Assembly: GCA_018224455.1 (NCBI GenBank)
Contig: JAGTUY010000477.1
Coordinates: forward strand, 1-20,824
DNA length: 20,824 nucleotides
Direction of reading: 5' to 3'
From: Desulfosarcina sp.
GTDB taxonomy: Bacteria > Desulfobacterota > Desulfobacteria > Desulfobacterales > Desulfosarcinaceae
In this document: positions 1-8,407 of the stretch, piece by piece
Layout: the number at the start of each line of letters is the position of its first letter
How positions within the stretch are numbered: position 1 is the stretch's first letter
The notes under the pieces: generated by a model
The model's input: the letters and a program-made list of their open reading frames with translations, nothing else
What the model was told of the DNA's origin: nothing
Database searches by the model: none
Made by a program: the position numbers and the translations under genes

Positions 1-482
1 ATCGTCAATCGGATCAGTTCCGATACCCGCAAACCGGCTCCGTAAAGCAGCTCCAGCATGGCAGCGTCCCGCAATCCTTCAGGTTGGTTCCGATCCGGAG
101 CATCGATCAGGGCCTCTACATCGCTTAGGGTCAAAACGTCGGGAAGGTGCAATCCGGTTTTTGGCAGGCCGACCTGCTGGGCCGGATTTTTTTCGATGAT
201 TTTTTCAGCGGTCAGAAACTTGAAAAAGCCCCTCAGGCTAACCAGGTGACGGGCTCGGGACCGTGCGCGCAATCCCCGGTTTCTCAGGTGGATCAGATAG
301 GCCAGGATCAGTCCCGTGTCGATATGGGAGACGGATGTCGCCTTTTTCTTTTCCAGAAACCGGCAGAATCGAATCAGGTCCGCACTGTAGGCAGCGATTG
401 TTTTTTCGCTCAGGCCTTTTTCCATCACTAGAAAGGTTTGGTACTGATCCATACGCTGGAGCAAGTCGGATGTGGCGTCCAT
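1..482 (-). CDS. xerD: Tyrosine recombinase XerD (partial, C-terminus outside window)
   Basis: Site-specific tyrosine recombinase that resolves chromosome dimers at dif together with its XerC/XerD partner. Reading the minus strand from the ATG at 482 gives an uninterrupted frame of 160 codons that leaves the window at base 1. The N-terminal SAM-like core-binding domain (about residues 5-95) is visible, with the typical phrases EKGLSEKTIAAYSADL and LRGFFKFL. The start of the catalytic domain follows, with GAGLRVSELIRLT, in which R152 is the first catalytic arginine. The remaining catalytic residues (K, HxxR, H/W, Y) lie beyond the edge. It starts 3 nt after the stop of the upstream peptidase gene, so the two are probably co-transcribed. 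XerD is preferred over XerC from the overall wording of the motifs; the two families are similar, so the subfamily is less certain than the recombinase call. Confidence 0.9.
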   Translation of the reverse strand, partial: MDATSDLLQRMDQYQTFLVMEKGLSEKTIAAYSADLIRFCRFLEKKKATSVSHIDTGLILAYLIHLRNRGLRARSRARHLVSLRGFFKFLTAEKIIEKNPAQQVGLPKTGLHLPDVLTLSDVEALIDAPDRNQPEGLRDAAMLELLYGAGLRVSELIRLT

Positions 483-485
483 CGT

Positions 486-1604
486 CTACACCCTTACCCG
501 GGGATCAAATGGTGCGGCATCATTAAGCACCTGGGCCACATCCTGGCGGACCACGACCTGGTTTTCCATGCGGATCCCCCCCCAGTCCGGCAGATAAACA
601 CCCGGTTCCACGGTAACAACCATACCCGCTTCCAACGGGTCGTCTTTGATCGGACTCAACCGGGGACCCTCATGCACCGCCAGGCCGGTGCCGTGACCCA
701 GGCTGTGGCCGAATTTACCCGCATAGCCGTTTCGGTCGATATGGTCGCGTGCAATTTTGTCCACCTGGGTACCGCTGACGCCAGCCTTGATGGCGGCAAT
801 GGCCATGTCCCGGGCCGTGACAACCGTGTCGAACACTTTTTTGAAGCGGTCATCCGGTTCACCCATTACCACGGTTCGGGTGGTGTCCGAGCAGTATTCG
901 TTCAACCGGGCGCCCCAGTCGAAGAGGATGGGCTCCCCACGGTTCAGCCTGCGGTCCGTGGGTACGGCGTGGGGCAGTGCGCTGTTGGGGCCCGAAGCCA
1001 CAATAACGGGAAACGACAACCCCTGCGCCCCGGTTTCACGCATGGCTTTTTCCATGGCCCAAGCCGCCTGCCTTTCCGTCATGCCCGGCCGAATGGTACC
1101 CAGAACTTGAGAGAAGGCCTTTTCAGCCAACCGCAGGGCGTTGGTGATGCGTTGGATTTCGTCTTCGGATTTAATTTGGCGAAGGGTTTCCACCATGTTT
1201 TCCGTGGGAACCAGTTCGACCGGCGGCTTTTGATGAGCCAGCGCGTCGGCGTAGGCCGAGTGATTTTTATGGGAAAGGCGCACACTCTCGAAACCAAGCC
1301 GGTGAATGCCCAACGAATTGGCGATCTCCGGCAGCTCTTTTTCAAGGCCGCGCTTATGGCAGACAATCTCAAATCCGGCTGCCTCGGCTTGCGCCTGCAA
1401 TTCATAGCGGCTGTCGGTGGCCAGCACCAGGCGGCGATCGGATATGATCAGCACGCCGGCGGTTTCATCGAACTGGGTGTCCGCTGCGCTAAAGCCGCTC
1501 AGATAATAGCGGTTCTCCTGGACCGATACCATCAGGGCGTCCAGTTCCTTTTCAGCCAGCCCCTGCCTGATTGTGGTGATGCGCTTTTGGACAATCGAAT
1601 TCAA
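486..1604 (-). CDS. M24 family metallopeptidase (Xaa-Pro aminopeptidase/dipeptidase type)
   Basis: Cytoplasmic dimetal peptidase of the pita-bread fold that removes an N-terminal residue preceding proline, or cleaves Xaa-Pro dipeptides. The N-terminal creatinase-like domain (about 1-125) contains NRYYLSGF and is followed by the catalytic domain (about 135-372). All five metal ligands are visible: D229 (LFDWG), D240 (SDTTRT), H304 (GHGTGLAVHEG), E333 (TVEPGVY) and E347 (RMENQ). I place the start at the TTG at 1604 because AAAGGAG (1610-1616 on the plus strand, read in reverse) sits 5 nt upstream; the frame is also open to an ATG at 1697 without such a site. Length is then 372 aa, normal for the 350-370 aa bacterial family. 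It is divergent from the thioesterase gene and lies 3 nt ahead of xerD. Aminopeptidase P versus prolidase specificity cannot be decided by eye. Confidence 0.92.
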   Translation of the reverse strand: MNSIVQKRITTIRQGLAEKELDALMVSVQENRYYLSGFSAADTQFDETAGVLIISDRRLVLATDSRYELQAQAEAAGFEIVCHKRGLEKELPEIANSLGIHRLGFESVRLSHKNHSAYADALAHQKPPVELVPTENMVETLRQIKSEDEIQRITNALRLAEKAFSQVLGTIRPGMTERQAAWAMEKAMRETGAQGLSFPVIVASGPNSALPHAVPTDRRLNRGEPILFDWGARLNEYCSDTTRTVVMGEPDDRFKKVFDTVVTARDMAIAAIKAGVSGTQVDKIARDHIDRNGYAGKFGHSLGHGTGLAVHEGPRLSPIKDDPLEAGMVVTVEPGVYLPDWGGIRMENQVVVRQDVAQVLNDAAPFDPRVRV

Positions 1605-1609
1605 AACCA

Positions 1610-1616
1610 CTCCTTT
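1610..1616 (-). promoter_or_regulatory. Ribosome binding site that sets a TTG start
   Basis: AAAGGAG on the minus strand, 5 nt before the TTG at 1604. It is the only good Shine-Dalgarno match near the 5' end of the peptidase frame and decides for TTG over the longer ATG-initiated version at 1697. Confidence 0.6.
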
Positions 1617-1651
1617 CGTAAGATCATGACGGGATTCTCGCTCGCAAACGA

Positions 1652-1681
1652 TTGACAGCATTACCCCCTTTTTATTATGAT
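1652..1681 (+). promoter_or_regulatory. Putative sigma70-type promoter of the thioesterase-elbB-AOR-ADH operon
   Basis: TTGACA (1652-1657), an 18-nt spacer, then TATGAT (1676-1681), matching 6/6 and 5/6 consensus positions. It lies in the divergent gap between the peptidase gene and the thioesterase gene, about 90 nt before the first plus-strand start. The spacer contains a C-run/T-run and the region is AT-rich compared with its surroundings. No second promoter of similar quality is visible before 9422, so this one may serve the whole run of seven genes. Confidence 0.5.
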
Positions 1682-1777
1682 TAAAAGGTCTTTTCAAGGT
1701 ACGCCGTCATCAATCGACTGTTTCAATTTCTACTGACCCGGGCAGTGTCGCTGCCCGAAACGATTCTGGAGGTCCGG

Positions 1778-2161
1778 ATGCATATCGACACGCATTGCCA
1801 AATCGATCAGTCCCTTTGCGGAAAACCATTGTTGGTGGAAGACGGGAACAGCCGGGTTGAGCTCGTGACCACGCCTCAGATGGCCGCCGACGAGCAAGGA
1901 TTGGTCCACGGTGGATTCATATTCGGTGCTGCGGATTATGCAGCCATGATCGCGGTGAATCATCCCCATGTGGTTCTCGGGGCCTCGGATGTAAAATTTC
2001 TCAAACCGGTGCGGGTGGGTGAGACAGTGGTTGCACGGGCACAGGTCCAGGAGGTCAAGGGCAAGAAATACTGGGTCTCCGTGAGCGTGACCAAAGATGG
2101 TGAGGAGCTCTTTCAAGGGATGTTCACCTGCTTTGTGCTGGACAAGCATGTACTGGAATAG
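1778..2161 (+). CDS. Hotdog-fold thioesterase (PaaI/4HBT-like)
   Basis: A 127-residue hotdog-fold protein, probably a cytoplasmic acyl-CoA thioesterase or a related acyl-thioester-binding protein. The central helix motif GLVHGGFIFGAADYAAM (about 41-57) matches the HGG...D pattern of PaaI-type thioesterases, with D53 at the usual acidic catalytic position. The strand phrase FLKPVRVGETV follows, as in FapR/PaaI-like hotdog domains, and then the closing strands. Start: the ATG at 1778 is preceded by GGAGG with a 5-nt spacer; the frame is also open from a GTG at 1745, but that lacks a site. It is the first gene after the 1652 promoter and is followed 40 nt later by elbB. Substrate is unknown; the aldehyde/alcohol genes downstream make a CoA-thioester or carboxylate link plausible but unproven. 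Confidence 0.8.
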   Translation: MHIDTHCQIDQSLCGKPLLVEDGNSRVELVTTPQMAADEQGLVHGGFIFGAADYAAMIAVNHPHVVLGASDVKFLKPVRVGETVVARAQVQEVKGKKYWVSVSVTKDGEELFQGMFTCFVLDKHVLE

Positions 2162-2201
2162 TGGTACGCCTCACATTTAACAGGCAACGAAAGGAATTCC
2201 A

Positions 2202-2858
2202 ATGGCCAAAAAAATTGGTGTGTTATTGTCAGGTTGCGGCGTTTTTGACGGTGCGGAAATCCACGAGGCGGTGCTGACCCTCCTGTTTTTGGATCGAGCG
2301 GGGGCATCGGTCCTGTGCATGGCGCCGAATGTGGATCAACTGCATGTCATTAACCATTTGACCCAGCAGGAAGCGGATGAACGGCGAAATGTGCTGGTGG
2401 AATCCGCACGCATCGCCAGGGGCGAGATCCAGGATGTCGCTTCGGTCAGCGCCGCCGACGTGGATGCCCTGATTATTCCCGGCGGGTTCGGTGCGGCCAA
2501 AAATCTCAGTGATTTTGCGGTCAAGGGACCCGACGCCCAGGTCCAGTCCCAGGTGCAACGGCTTTTGCAAGACATGGCAGATCGATCAAAACCCATCGGC
2601 GCCATATGCATTGCCCCGGCAACCCTGACGCTTGCCCTGTCTAAACGATCTCCCCGGGTAACCATCGGCAACGATGCCGGCACCGCAGCGGCCATCGAAT
2701 CCATGGGAGGGCTGCATACCGTTTGCAGCGTGTCGGATATTCTCGTGGATGAAAAAAACCGAATTGTGACCACTCCGGCCTATATGCTGGGACCCGGTAT
2801 CAAGGACGTGGCCGCCGGTATTGAAAAATTGGTCGCTAAAATTCTCTCCCTTTGCTGA
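2202..2858 (+). CDS. elbB: ElbB, DJ-1/PfpI superfamily glyoxalase-like protein
   Basis: A 218-residue member of the class I glutamine amidotransferase-like/DJ-1 superfamily, closest in wording and length to ElbB (also called isoprenoid biosynthesis glyoxalase; E. coli about 217 aa). Visible markers are GVLLSGCGVFDGAEIHE at the N-terminus, the PGGFGAAKNLSDFA segment, and the nucleophile elbow GAICIAPATL with C136 as the expected reactive cysteine. The ATG at 2202 is preceded by AAAGGA. The E. coli protein has reported low glyoxalase activity; a role in detoxifying reactive carbonyls would fit the AOR and ADH genes that follow 57 nt later. The physiological function of the family remains unsettled. 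Confidence 0.9.
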   Translation: MAKKIGVLLSGCGVFDGAEIHEAVLTLLFLDRAGASVLCMAPNVDQLHVINHLTQQEADERRNVLVESARIARGEIQDVASVSAADVDALIIPGGFGAAKNLSDFAVKGPDAQVQSQVQRLLQDMADRSKPIGAICIAPATLTLALSKRSPRVTIGNDAGTAAAIESMGGLHTVCSVSDILVDEKNRIVTTPAYMLGPGIKDVAAGIEKLVAKILSLC

Positions 2859-2915
2859 GCAGCCGCATGGTCCCGGCAACCAATCAGGCATCCAATTTAA
2901 ATTAGGAACAGTTAC

Positions 2916-5336
2916 ATGAAAACAATCGTCGGAACCAGCAATCGGATTGTTCAGATTAACCTGACGACCGGCCAGGTGGCTGAATTTCGAGTGGATGCGG
3001 ATGACCGCCGGCGGTTTCTGGGCGGCAAGGGGCTTGGGCTCAAATTACTCTACGACCGAATGGATCGTGGGGTCGACCCTTTGGGTGAGGCAAACTGGCT
3101 GGCATTTATGATGGGCGTGCTCATGGGCACCGGCGCACCATGCACGGGGCGTTTCTCGGCCATCACCAAATCGCCGCTGACCGGCATTATGCTGCATTCG
3201 TCCTGCGGCGGACCATTCGGGATGGCCTACAAGACCGCCGGCTATGACGGCTTGCTGATCTCCGGCAAGGCACCATCACCGGTCGTGATCGATATCGATG
3301 AAAACAACGTTCGTGTGGTGGACGGTACCGACTGCTGGGGACTGGACACCCAAGCGGTCCAAAAACAGCTCAACCCGGATGGAAAGGCCGGTGTGCTTGC
3401 GATTGGACCGGCCGGCGAAAACCAGGTTTTGATTGCCAATGTGTCCTCCGGCCACCGATTTCTGGGTCGCGGCGGTATGGGGGCGGTGATGGGGTCCAAA
3501 TACCTGAAGGCCATCGTTGCCCGGGGAAAAACCCACAAAATCGTCCCTGCCAATCAAAAATTGTTCAATCGGGCCAAAAAACGGGCGGCCGGATATATCG
3601 AAAAGAATCCGGTGACCTCCGACGACTACCGCAACTATGGCACCAGCAGCCATGTCAACTGGTGCAACGACGGCGGCATCCTGCCGGTGAAAAATTTCCA
3701 GGAAGGCAGCCATCCCCAGGCTGATCAGGTATCCGGCGAGACCATGCGGCAGCGTTACCACGCCACTCCCAGCACCTGCAAACCCTGTTCGATCATGTGT
3801 GGGCACAAAGGCACCCTGGCTGACGGCAGCGTCCACCAGATTCCGGAGTATGAAACCGTCGGTCTGCTGGGCCCCAACCTGGGCATCTTTGAACCGGACA
3901 CCATCACCGCATTCAACGACCGATGCGGCCTGTTGGGCATGGACACCATCTCAGCCGGCTCCGTTCTGGCCTGGTGCATGGAGGCCGGTGAAAAGGGCTT
4001 GATCGCCACCGGATTAAAGTTTGGTGCAGCGGATGGCATTGCCCAGGCCCTGGACGACATGGCTACACGACGGGGTTTTGGCGACGAAATGGCCAACGGC
4101 ACGCGATTGCTGTCCAAACGCTACGGCGGCGCGGATTTCGCCATCCAGGTCAAGGGACTGGAAATGCCTGCCTACGATCCCAGGGGGTCGTGGGGGCAGG
4201 GGCTGGCCTATGCCGTTGCCAACCGGGGCGCCTGTCACCTGTCCGCCACCACCTTCGCCCTGGAAGTGGCCTTCGGTTTTCTCAACCCTTACACCACCCG
4301 GGCCAAAGCGCGGTTCGTCTCATTTTTTGAAAATCTGATTGCCGCGGTCAACTCCCTGCACACCTGCCAGTTTACATCCTACGCGTATGTACTCGAGCCG
4401 CCCATCGTTAAACACACCCCCAAATTTATGCTGCGCCTGATCATGCAGTACCTGCCGGCCGTTGCTATCATGCTCATGGACATCAGCATCTATTCCAAGT
4501 TATGGCGGTCGGTGACTGGTCTGCGGTTGAACCAATGGCAGATGCTCAAAGCCGGTGCGCGTATCCATGTGCTGGAGCGCACGATGAACACCGGTGAAGG
4601 CATATCCCGTAAGGATGATACCCTGCCCAGACGATTTCTCACCGAAGGACGCGGCTGTGATGCAAAAAAACGGACGGTTCCCCTTCAGCCCATGCTCGAT
4701 GCCTATTACCGGCTCCGGGGATATACCCCCCACGGCATTCCAACCGAAAAAACGCTGAGACGGCTGGGAATAAACCCCAAATGGGATATGCGAACCGACC
4801 CCCGGCTGGACGATTTCAAGATGGTGTCACCCGGCGGCAAACCGGTCAAACGGTTATACTTGTCGATCATGCTCTGGTTTATGGGGCGGGCCATCCAGGC
4901 GGCCGCCCGGGTGGATCGTGAGGTGCGCGAGGCCTTCGATGCCATCCCCGACGGATTCACCTTCGCCCTGACCGTTGCACCGGACGGTCCGGCTTTGGTC
5001 GTGGGCAAAGATAAAGCCGGCAAGGTCAGATACCTGGGCGCCAATACCAAAGAGCGCTATATCGATCTGAAGCTGATCATTAAAAACATCGAGGCGGCGA
5101 TCCTGCTCTTCACTTTTCAGGAAGCCACGGTCACGGCAGTGGCCAGGGACCGGTTGATTGTGGACGGGGAAGGTCCCGCCGCCTGCACGGTGGTTCGCAT
5201 TCTGGACATGGTGGAGGTGTTCCTTTTGCCCAAGCGGTTGGCTTCCCTGGCGGTCCGGCGATACCCCCAATGGCCGCCCTCTCGAAAATATGTTGGCCGC
5301 GCCCTGATCTATCTGCGTGCGTTGGTGGGCCTTTGA
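2916..5336 (+). CDS. Aldehyde:ferredoxin oxidoreductase family protein with C-terminal SCP2-like extension
   Basis: Tungsto/molybdopterin enzyme that interconverts aldehyde and carboxylate using ferredoxin. The N-terminal pterin-binding domain (about 1-205) shows FLGGKGLGLKLLY, GRFSAITKSPLTG and the RFLGRGGMGAVMGSK loop. The Fe4S4 ligands are C288, C291 and C295 (CKPCSIMC), with C484 (HTCQFT) as likely fourth ligand. The DxxGLLGMDT motif starts at D335, and the late AOR signature GEGISRKDDTLPRRF is present. The AOR portion ends around residue 620 (YRLRGYTPHGIPT, TLRRLGI), which is the usual family length. A further ~185 residues follow; about 665-775 resemble an SCP2-like sterol/lipid-binding domain (APDGPALVV, LKLIIKNIEAAILLF, ARDRLIVDG, VEVFLLPK). 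This fusion is unusual. The SD is AGGAA upstream of ATG 2916. It is followed by two ADH-type genes in the same orientation. The aldehyde substrate cannot be named. Confidence 0.9.
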   Translation: MKTIVGTSNRIVQINLTTGQVAEFRVDADDRRRFLGGKGLGLKLLYDRMDRGVDPLGEANWLAFMMGVLMGTGAPCTGRFSAITKSPLTGIMLHSSCGGPFGMAYKTAGYDGLLISGKAPSPVVIDIDENNVRVVDGTDCWGLDTQAVQKQLNPDGKAGVLAIGPAGENQVLIANVSSGHRFLGRGGMGAVMGSKYLKAIVARGKTHKIVPANQKLFNRAKKRAAGYIEKNPVTSDDYRNYGTSSHVNWCNDGGILPVKNFQEGSHPQADQVSGETMRQRYHATPSTCKPCSIMCGHKGTLADGSVHQIPEYETVGLLGPNLGIFEPDTITAFNDRCGLLGMDTISAGSVLAWCMEAGEKGLIATGLKFGAADGIAQALDDMATRRGFGDEMANGTRLLSKRYGGADFAIQVKGLEMPAYDPRGSWGQGLAYAVANRGACHLSATTFALEVAFGFLNPYTTRAKARFVSFFENLIAAVNSLHTCQFTSYAYVLEPPIVKHTPKFMLRLIMQYLPAVAIMLMDISIYSKLWRSVTGLRLNQWQMLKAGARIHVLERTMNTGEGISRKDDTLPRRFLTEGRGCDAKKRTVPLQPMLDAYYRLRGYTPHGIPTEKTLRRLGINPKWDMRTDPRLDDFKMVSPGGKPVKRLYLSIMLWFMGRAIQAAARVDREVREAFDAIPDGFTFALTVAPDGPALVVGKDKAGKVRYLGANTKERYIDLKLIIKNIEAAILLFTFQEATVTAVARDRLIVDGEGPAACTVVRILDMVEVFLLPKRLASLAVRRYPQWPPSRKYVGRALIYLRALVGL

Positions 5337-5389
5337 TCGTGTCGCGAAGCGAATGAAGTTTTGCCTTTACCATATCATAGGAGTGATCG

Positions 5390-6559
5390 ATGCGTTTGCC
5401 TGAAACGTTTTCCTTTTCCAGTCCCTTGAAAATCAACTGCGGCAGCCGTGCGCTGGAAAACTTACCCACTGAGTTGGGCGCCTTCAATGCCAGCGCGCCG
5501 CTGATTCTGGCCAGCCGTGACCAGGTCGGCAGAAAACGGATCCGCACCGTAATCGATGCCTTCAAGACCTCGGGGCTGACCTTGGGGATCTACGATCGCC
5601 TGCCGGACCGACCAGAACCGGATCTGATGCCCGTACTGGCACGGATGTTTCGCGATGGGGCTTGCGACAGTGTCATTGTCCTGGGCCATGGTTCGGTGGT
5701 GGACACGGCAAAATGCTTGAATTTGATGGTTTCTACCGGTTTTCACGGGACATTTGATGATGCCGGCAGGCACGTCGACGACCCCGGACCGCTGCGGCCC
5801 TTGATGCTGGTGGCCACGGCCGGCGGAAACGGAGATGAAGTGACCGGCTTTGCCAACGACGGGGTTCGGCGTCTGCGCTCTCCGCGGCTGACCCCCACCA
5901 CTGCTTTTATCGATCCGGCAATGATGGTAGACCGCAATGACCACGATGTGGTGGATGGCGCGCTGATCGCTCTGGTTCATGCCGTGGAGGCGTTCCTCGA
6001 TGATGCTGCCGGGCCCATGTGCCGCGCGTACGCCCACACAGCCATGGGTCTGATCGTGAAACACCTGCCCGCCGTTCTTCGAAAAACAGATCGAAAAAAA
6101 AACCTCTGTGCCGTAGTCAATGGTCAGGTGGCAGCCGGTTGTGCCTTTTTCAGCTCCTCACCGGGCATCTGCCATGCCTTGGCCACCGGGTTGAAGGAGG
6201 GGACCGATCTTCCCCTCGGCTTTTTAATGGCCACTCTGCTGCCGCATATGGTGGCCGAGGCTGGTTTCAACCAACCGGAGCGGGTGGGTGAACTGCTCTA
6301 TCCCATGGTGGGGGAGGATATTTTCGCTGTGATGGCCGCCGACCTTCAAACACCGCGTACCATTGCCCTGTTCTGGGAGTTTTTCGATGCACTCAATGCC
6401 GAGTTGTCGTTGAAAATTCCAACCGCTATCGATGATGCCGAACTGACGGGAGAACAGATTGAACGGATCCAGTCACGGCTGGCCAGCGGATCACCCGACG
6501 ATCTTGTGGCGCGAATCCTTGAGGGCGCAAGGCACGGCGCCGGCACGATCGACAACTGA
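5390..6559 (+). CDS. Iron-containing alcohol dehydrogenase-like protein, probably catalytically impaired
   Basis: A 389-residue protein with the overall plan of group III (iron-dependent) alcohol dehydrogenases, but with several family-defining residues changed. The dinucleotide loop GGGSxxD is GHGSVVDTAK (99-108). The PTTAGTGSE motif has become ATAGGNGDE (142-150). At the metal site, using FucO as reference (D196, H200, H263, H277), H197 (HAVEA) and H262 (CHALAT) are kept, whereas the Asp is I193 and the last His is L276. The active-site His of the HxxxH pair is T266. The reading frame is intact and full length, with a good RBS (AGGAG, 6 nt spacer), so it is translated rather than a wrecked gene. 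It lies between AOR and an intact ADH. It may be a regulatory or structural partner, or may use a different chemistry. Confidence 0.85.
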   Translation: MRLPETFSFSSPLKINCGSRALENLPTELGAFNASAPLILASRDQVGRKRIRTVIDAFKTSGLTLGIYDRLPDRPEPDLMPVLARMFRDGACDSVIVLGHGSVVDTAKCLNLMVSTGFHGTFDDAGRHVDDPGPLRPLMLVATAGGNGDEVTGFANDGVRRLRSPRLTPTTAFIDPAMMVDRNDHDVVDGALIALVHAVEAFLDDAAGPMCRAYAHTAMGLIVKHLPAVLRKTDRKKNLCAVVNGQVAAGCAFFSSSPGICHALATGLKEGTDLPLGFLMATLLPHMVAEAGFNQPERVGELLYPMVGEDIFAVMAADLQTPRTIALFWEFFDALNAELSLKIPTAIDDAELTGEQIERIQSRLASGSPDDLVARILEGARHGAGTIDN

Positions 6560-6612
6560 AGCGGCCCTGGCTGAAAAGTTCTATTTTCCAAACCCTTTCA
6601 GAGGAGTTGATC

Positions 6613-7875
6613 ATGCACGTCCCGGGCTACTACGAATTTTTTTGCCCCGTTAAAACCGTCGCCGGCTACCATGCATTAGAAAAAATACCCCAACTGCTTA
6701 ACGATTTGGGCGCTCAACGCCCGATGATCATAACGGATAAAGGGGTTGTCGCCGCCGGTCTGGTTGACATCGTCAGCGCGGCCATCACTCCGGGAGTCAA
6801 AATCGGCGCCGTAGAAGACGATGTGCCCCCTGATTCCGACCTGACGGTGGTCGTTCAGCTTGCCGCGGTTTACCGGGAAAGCGGCTGCGATGCGATTATT
6901 GCCGTGGGCGGTGGGTCGGTGATGGATACGGCCAAAGGCGTGAATATTTTAGTGTCAGAAAATAGCGATGACCTGATGCAATTTTCCGGAGCCGGCATCC
7001 TGGCACGACCGCTAAAGCCCCTGATGGCCATTCCCACGACCGCCGGAACAGGGTCGGAGGTGACCCTCGTGGCAGTGATCGCCGACCACGCCCGGAATCT
7101 AAAAATGCTCTTTGCTTCATATTTCCTGCTGCCGGATGTGGCTGTCCTGGATCCGCGCATGACCCTGACGCTGCCGCCGGCAATCACGGCCGCCACCGCC
7201 ATGGATGCCCTGACTCACGCCGTAGAGGCCTATACCTGTCTGGCCAAAAACCCGCTCAGTGATGCGCATGCGCTGTTGGCCATTGAATTGATTGGCCAAA
7301 ATTTGCTGAAGGTGATAAATGAACCTGAAAATACAGACGGGCGTCTGGCACTGGCCGTCGCCGCAACCTTGGCCGGCGTGGCCTTTTCCAACGCCATGGT
7401 GGGCATGGTTCATACCTTGGGCCACTCAGTGGGTGCGGTTTGCGGTGTGCCCCACGGCACCTGTATGGCCATTTTGCTCCCCTATGGCCTGGAGTACAAT
7501 ATGCATAAAAACGGTCATTTGACCGCCCAGTTGCTGCTGCCGCTATCAGGCGCACGGGTCTATGCGCAGACACCGGCGCACTTGCGGGCTCAGCATGCGA
7601 TTGCCGCCATACGGCAACTCAACCAGCGCCTCCATCAGGAGACCGGCGGTCGCCACGCCCGGTTTTTCAAGGAGATTACCGGTCCGAACGGCAGTGCCCG
7701 GGTGCCGGCGGAAAGCATCGAGGCCATAGCGGACAAAGCACTGGGTGACGGTAGCATTTTATGCAATCCCGAGGAACTGGACCGCGATGACCTGCTGATG
7801 GTCATGTCCCACGCCTGGGCGGGTACGCCTCTGGATCGGAACCTCGTAAAAAAGGGCGGGCTGCAAATACGATGA
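6613..7875 (+). CDS. Iron-containing alcohol dehydrogenase (group III), intact active site
   Basis: NAD(P)-dependent alcohol/aldehyde oxidoreductase with a full set of family residues. These are GGGSVMDTAK (99-108) for NAD binding, PTTAGTGSEVT, and the metal ligands D198 and H202 (DALTHAVEA), H267 (VHTLGH) and H281 (PHG), with the active-site H271. The start is ATG 6613 with GAGGAG 6 nt upstream; an in-frame TTG at 6607 lies inside the spacer and is unlikely. Length is 420 aa, slightly longer than the 380-400 aa typical of the family. It follows the degenerate paralogue by 53 nt, and its TGA overlaps the ATG of gpt. With AOR it could carry acid-aldehyde-alcohol conversion. Substrate and natural direction are not readable from the sequence. 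Confidence 0.93.
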   Translation: MHVPGYYEFFCPVKTVAGYHALEKIPQLLNDLGAQRPMIITDKGVVAAGLVDIVSAAITPGVKIGAVEDDVPPDSDLTVVVQLAAVYRESGCDAIIAVGGGSVMDTAKGVNILVSENSDDLMQFSGAGILARPLKPLMAIPTTAGTGSEVTLVAVIADHARNLKMLFASYFLLPDVAVLDPRMTLTLPPAITAATAMDALTHAVEAYTCLAKNPLSDAHALLAIELIGQNLLKVINEPENTDGRLALAVAATLAGVAFSNAMVGMVHTLGHSVGAVCGVPHGTCMAILLPYGLEYNMHKNGHLTAQLLLPLSGARVYAQTPAHLRAQHAIAAIRQLNQRLHQETGGRHARFFKEITGPNGSARVPAESIEAIADKALGDGSILCNPEELDRDDLLMVMSHAWAGTPLDRNLVKKGGLQIR

Positions 7876-8369
7876 CCACCGGCCGTGATAACGCTTACCA
7901 TCGTACCTATCCCATCTCATGGGAACAATTGCACCGGGACGTCAGGGCGATGTCCTGGCGTCTGATCGAATGGGGACCCTGGCATGGAATCATTGCCATC
8001 ACCCGGGGCGGCCTCGTACCCGCCGCTATCATTGCACGGGAACTGGATATCCGACTAGTTGACACCGTCTGCATTGCAAGTTACGCTGGCCGGAATCAGG
8101 GGCGGATTCAGGTGCTCAAATCCACGACCGGTGACGGCGATGGATGGCTGCTGATCGACGATCTGGTGGATACAGGCAAAACGGCTCAATTGGTTCGTGA
8201 AATGGTTCCCAGGGCTCACTTCGCCACGGTTTATGCCAAACCGGCCGGCCGGCCCCTGGTCGACACCTTTATGACCGAGGTTAGCCAGGATACCTGGATA
8301 CTGTTTCCCTGGGATTCGGAAATTCAGTTTGCACAGCCCATTGCGGGAAAAAAACGTCAGGGTCAGTAA
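7872..8369 (+). CDS. gpt: Xanthine phosphoribosyltransferase
   Basis: Purine salvage enzyme of the type I phosphoribosyltransferase fold that joins xanthine or guanine to PRPP. The 165-residue protein carries the PRPP-binding motif LLIDDLVDTGKT (93-104), the early ITRGGLVPA loop and the C-terminal ILFPWD segment typical of Gpt. Length is close to the E. coli enzyme (152 aa). The ATG at 7872 overlaps the stop of the alcohol dehydrogenase by ATGA, indicating translational coupling. Its place at the end of an aldehyde/alcohol operon is functionally unexplained; a purine link is known for pterin cofactors (GTP-derived), but nothing in the sequence proves that connection. Confidence 0.93.
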   Translation: MTTGRDNAYHRTYPISWEQLHRDVRAMSWRLIEWGPWHGIIAITRGGLVPAAIIARELDIRLVDTVCIASYAGRNQGRIQVLKSTTGDGDGWLLIDDLVDTGKTAQLVREMVPRAHFATVYAKPAGRPLVDTFMTEVSQDTWILFPWDSEIQFAQPIAGKKRQGQ

Positions 8370-8407
8370 GCATGATCCCCGTAATACGGAAGAAGGAGAT
8401 TGGTGCA

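Noticed and set aside
438..1655. 405-codon plus-strand open frame opposite the M24 peptidase
   Set aside because: It is the antisense of a gene with complete catalytic motifs; its own translation has no recognisable domain and is rich in His/Arg/Gly in the way antisense frames of GC-rich genes are.
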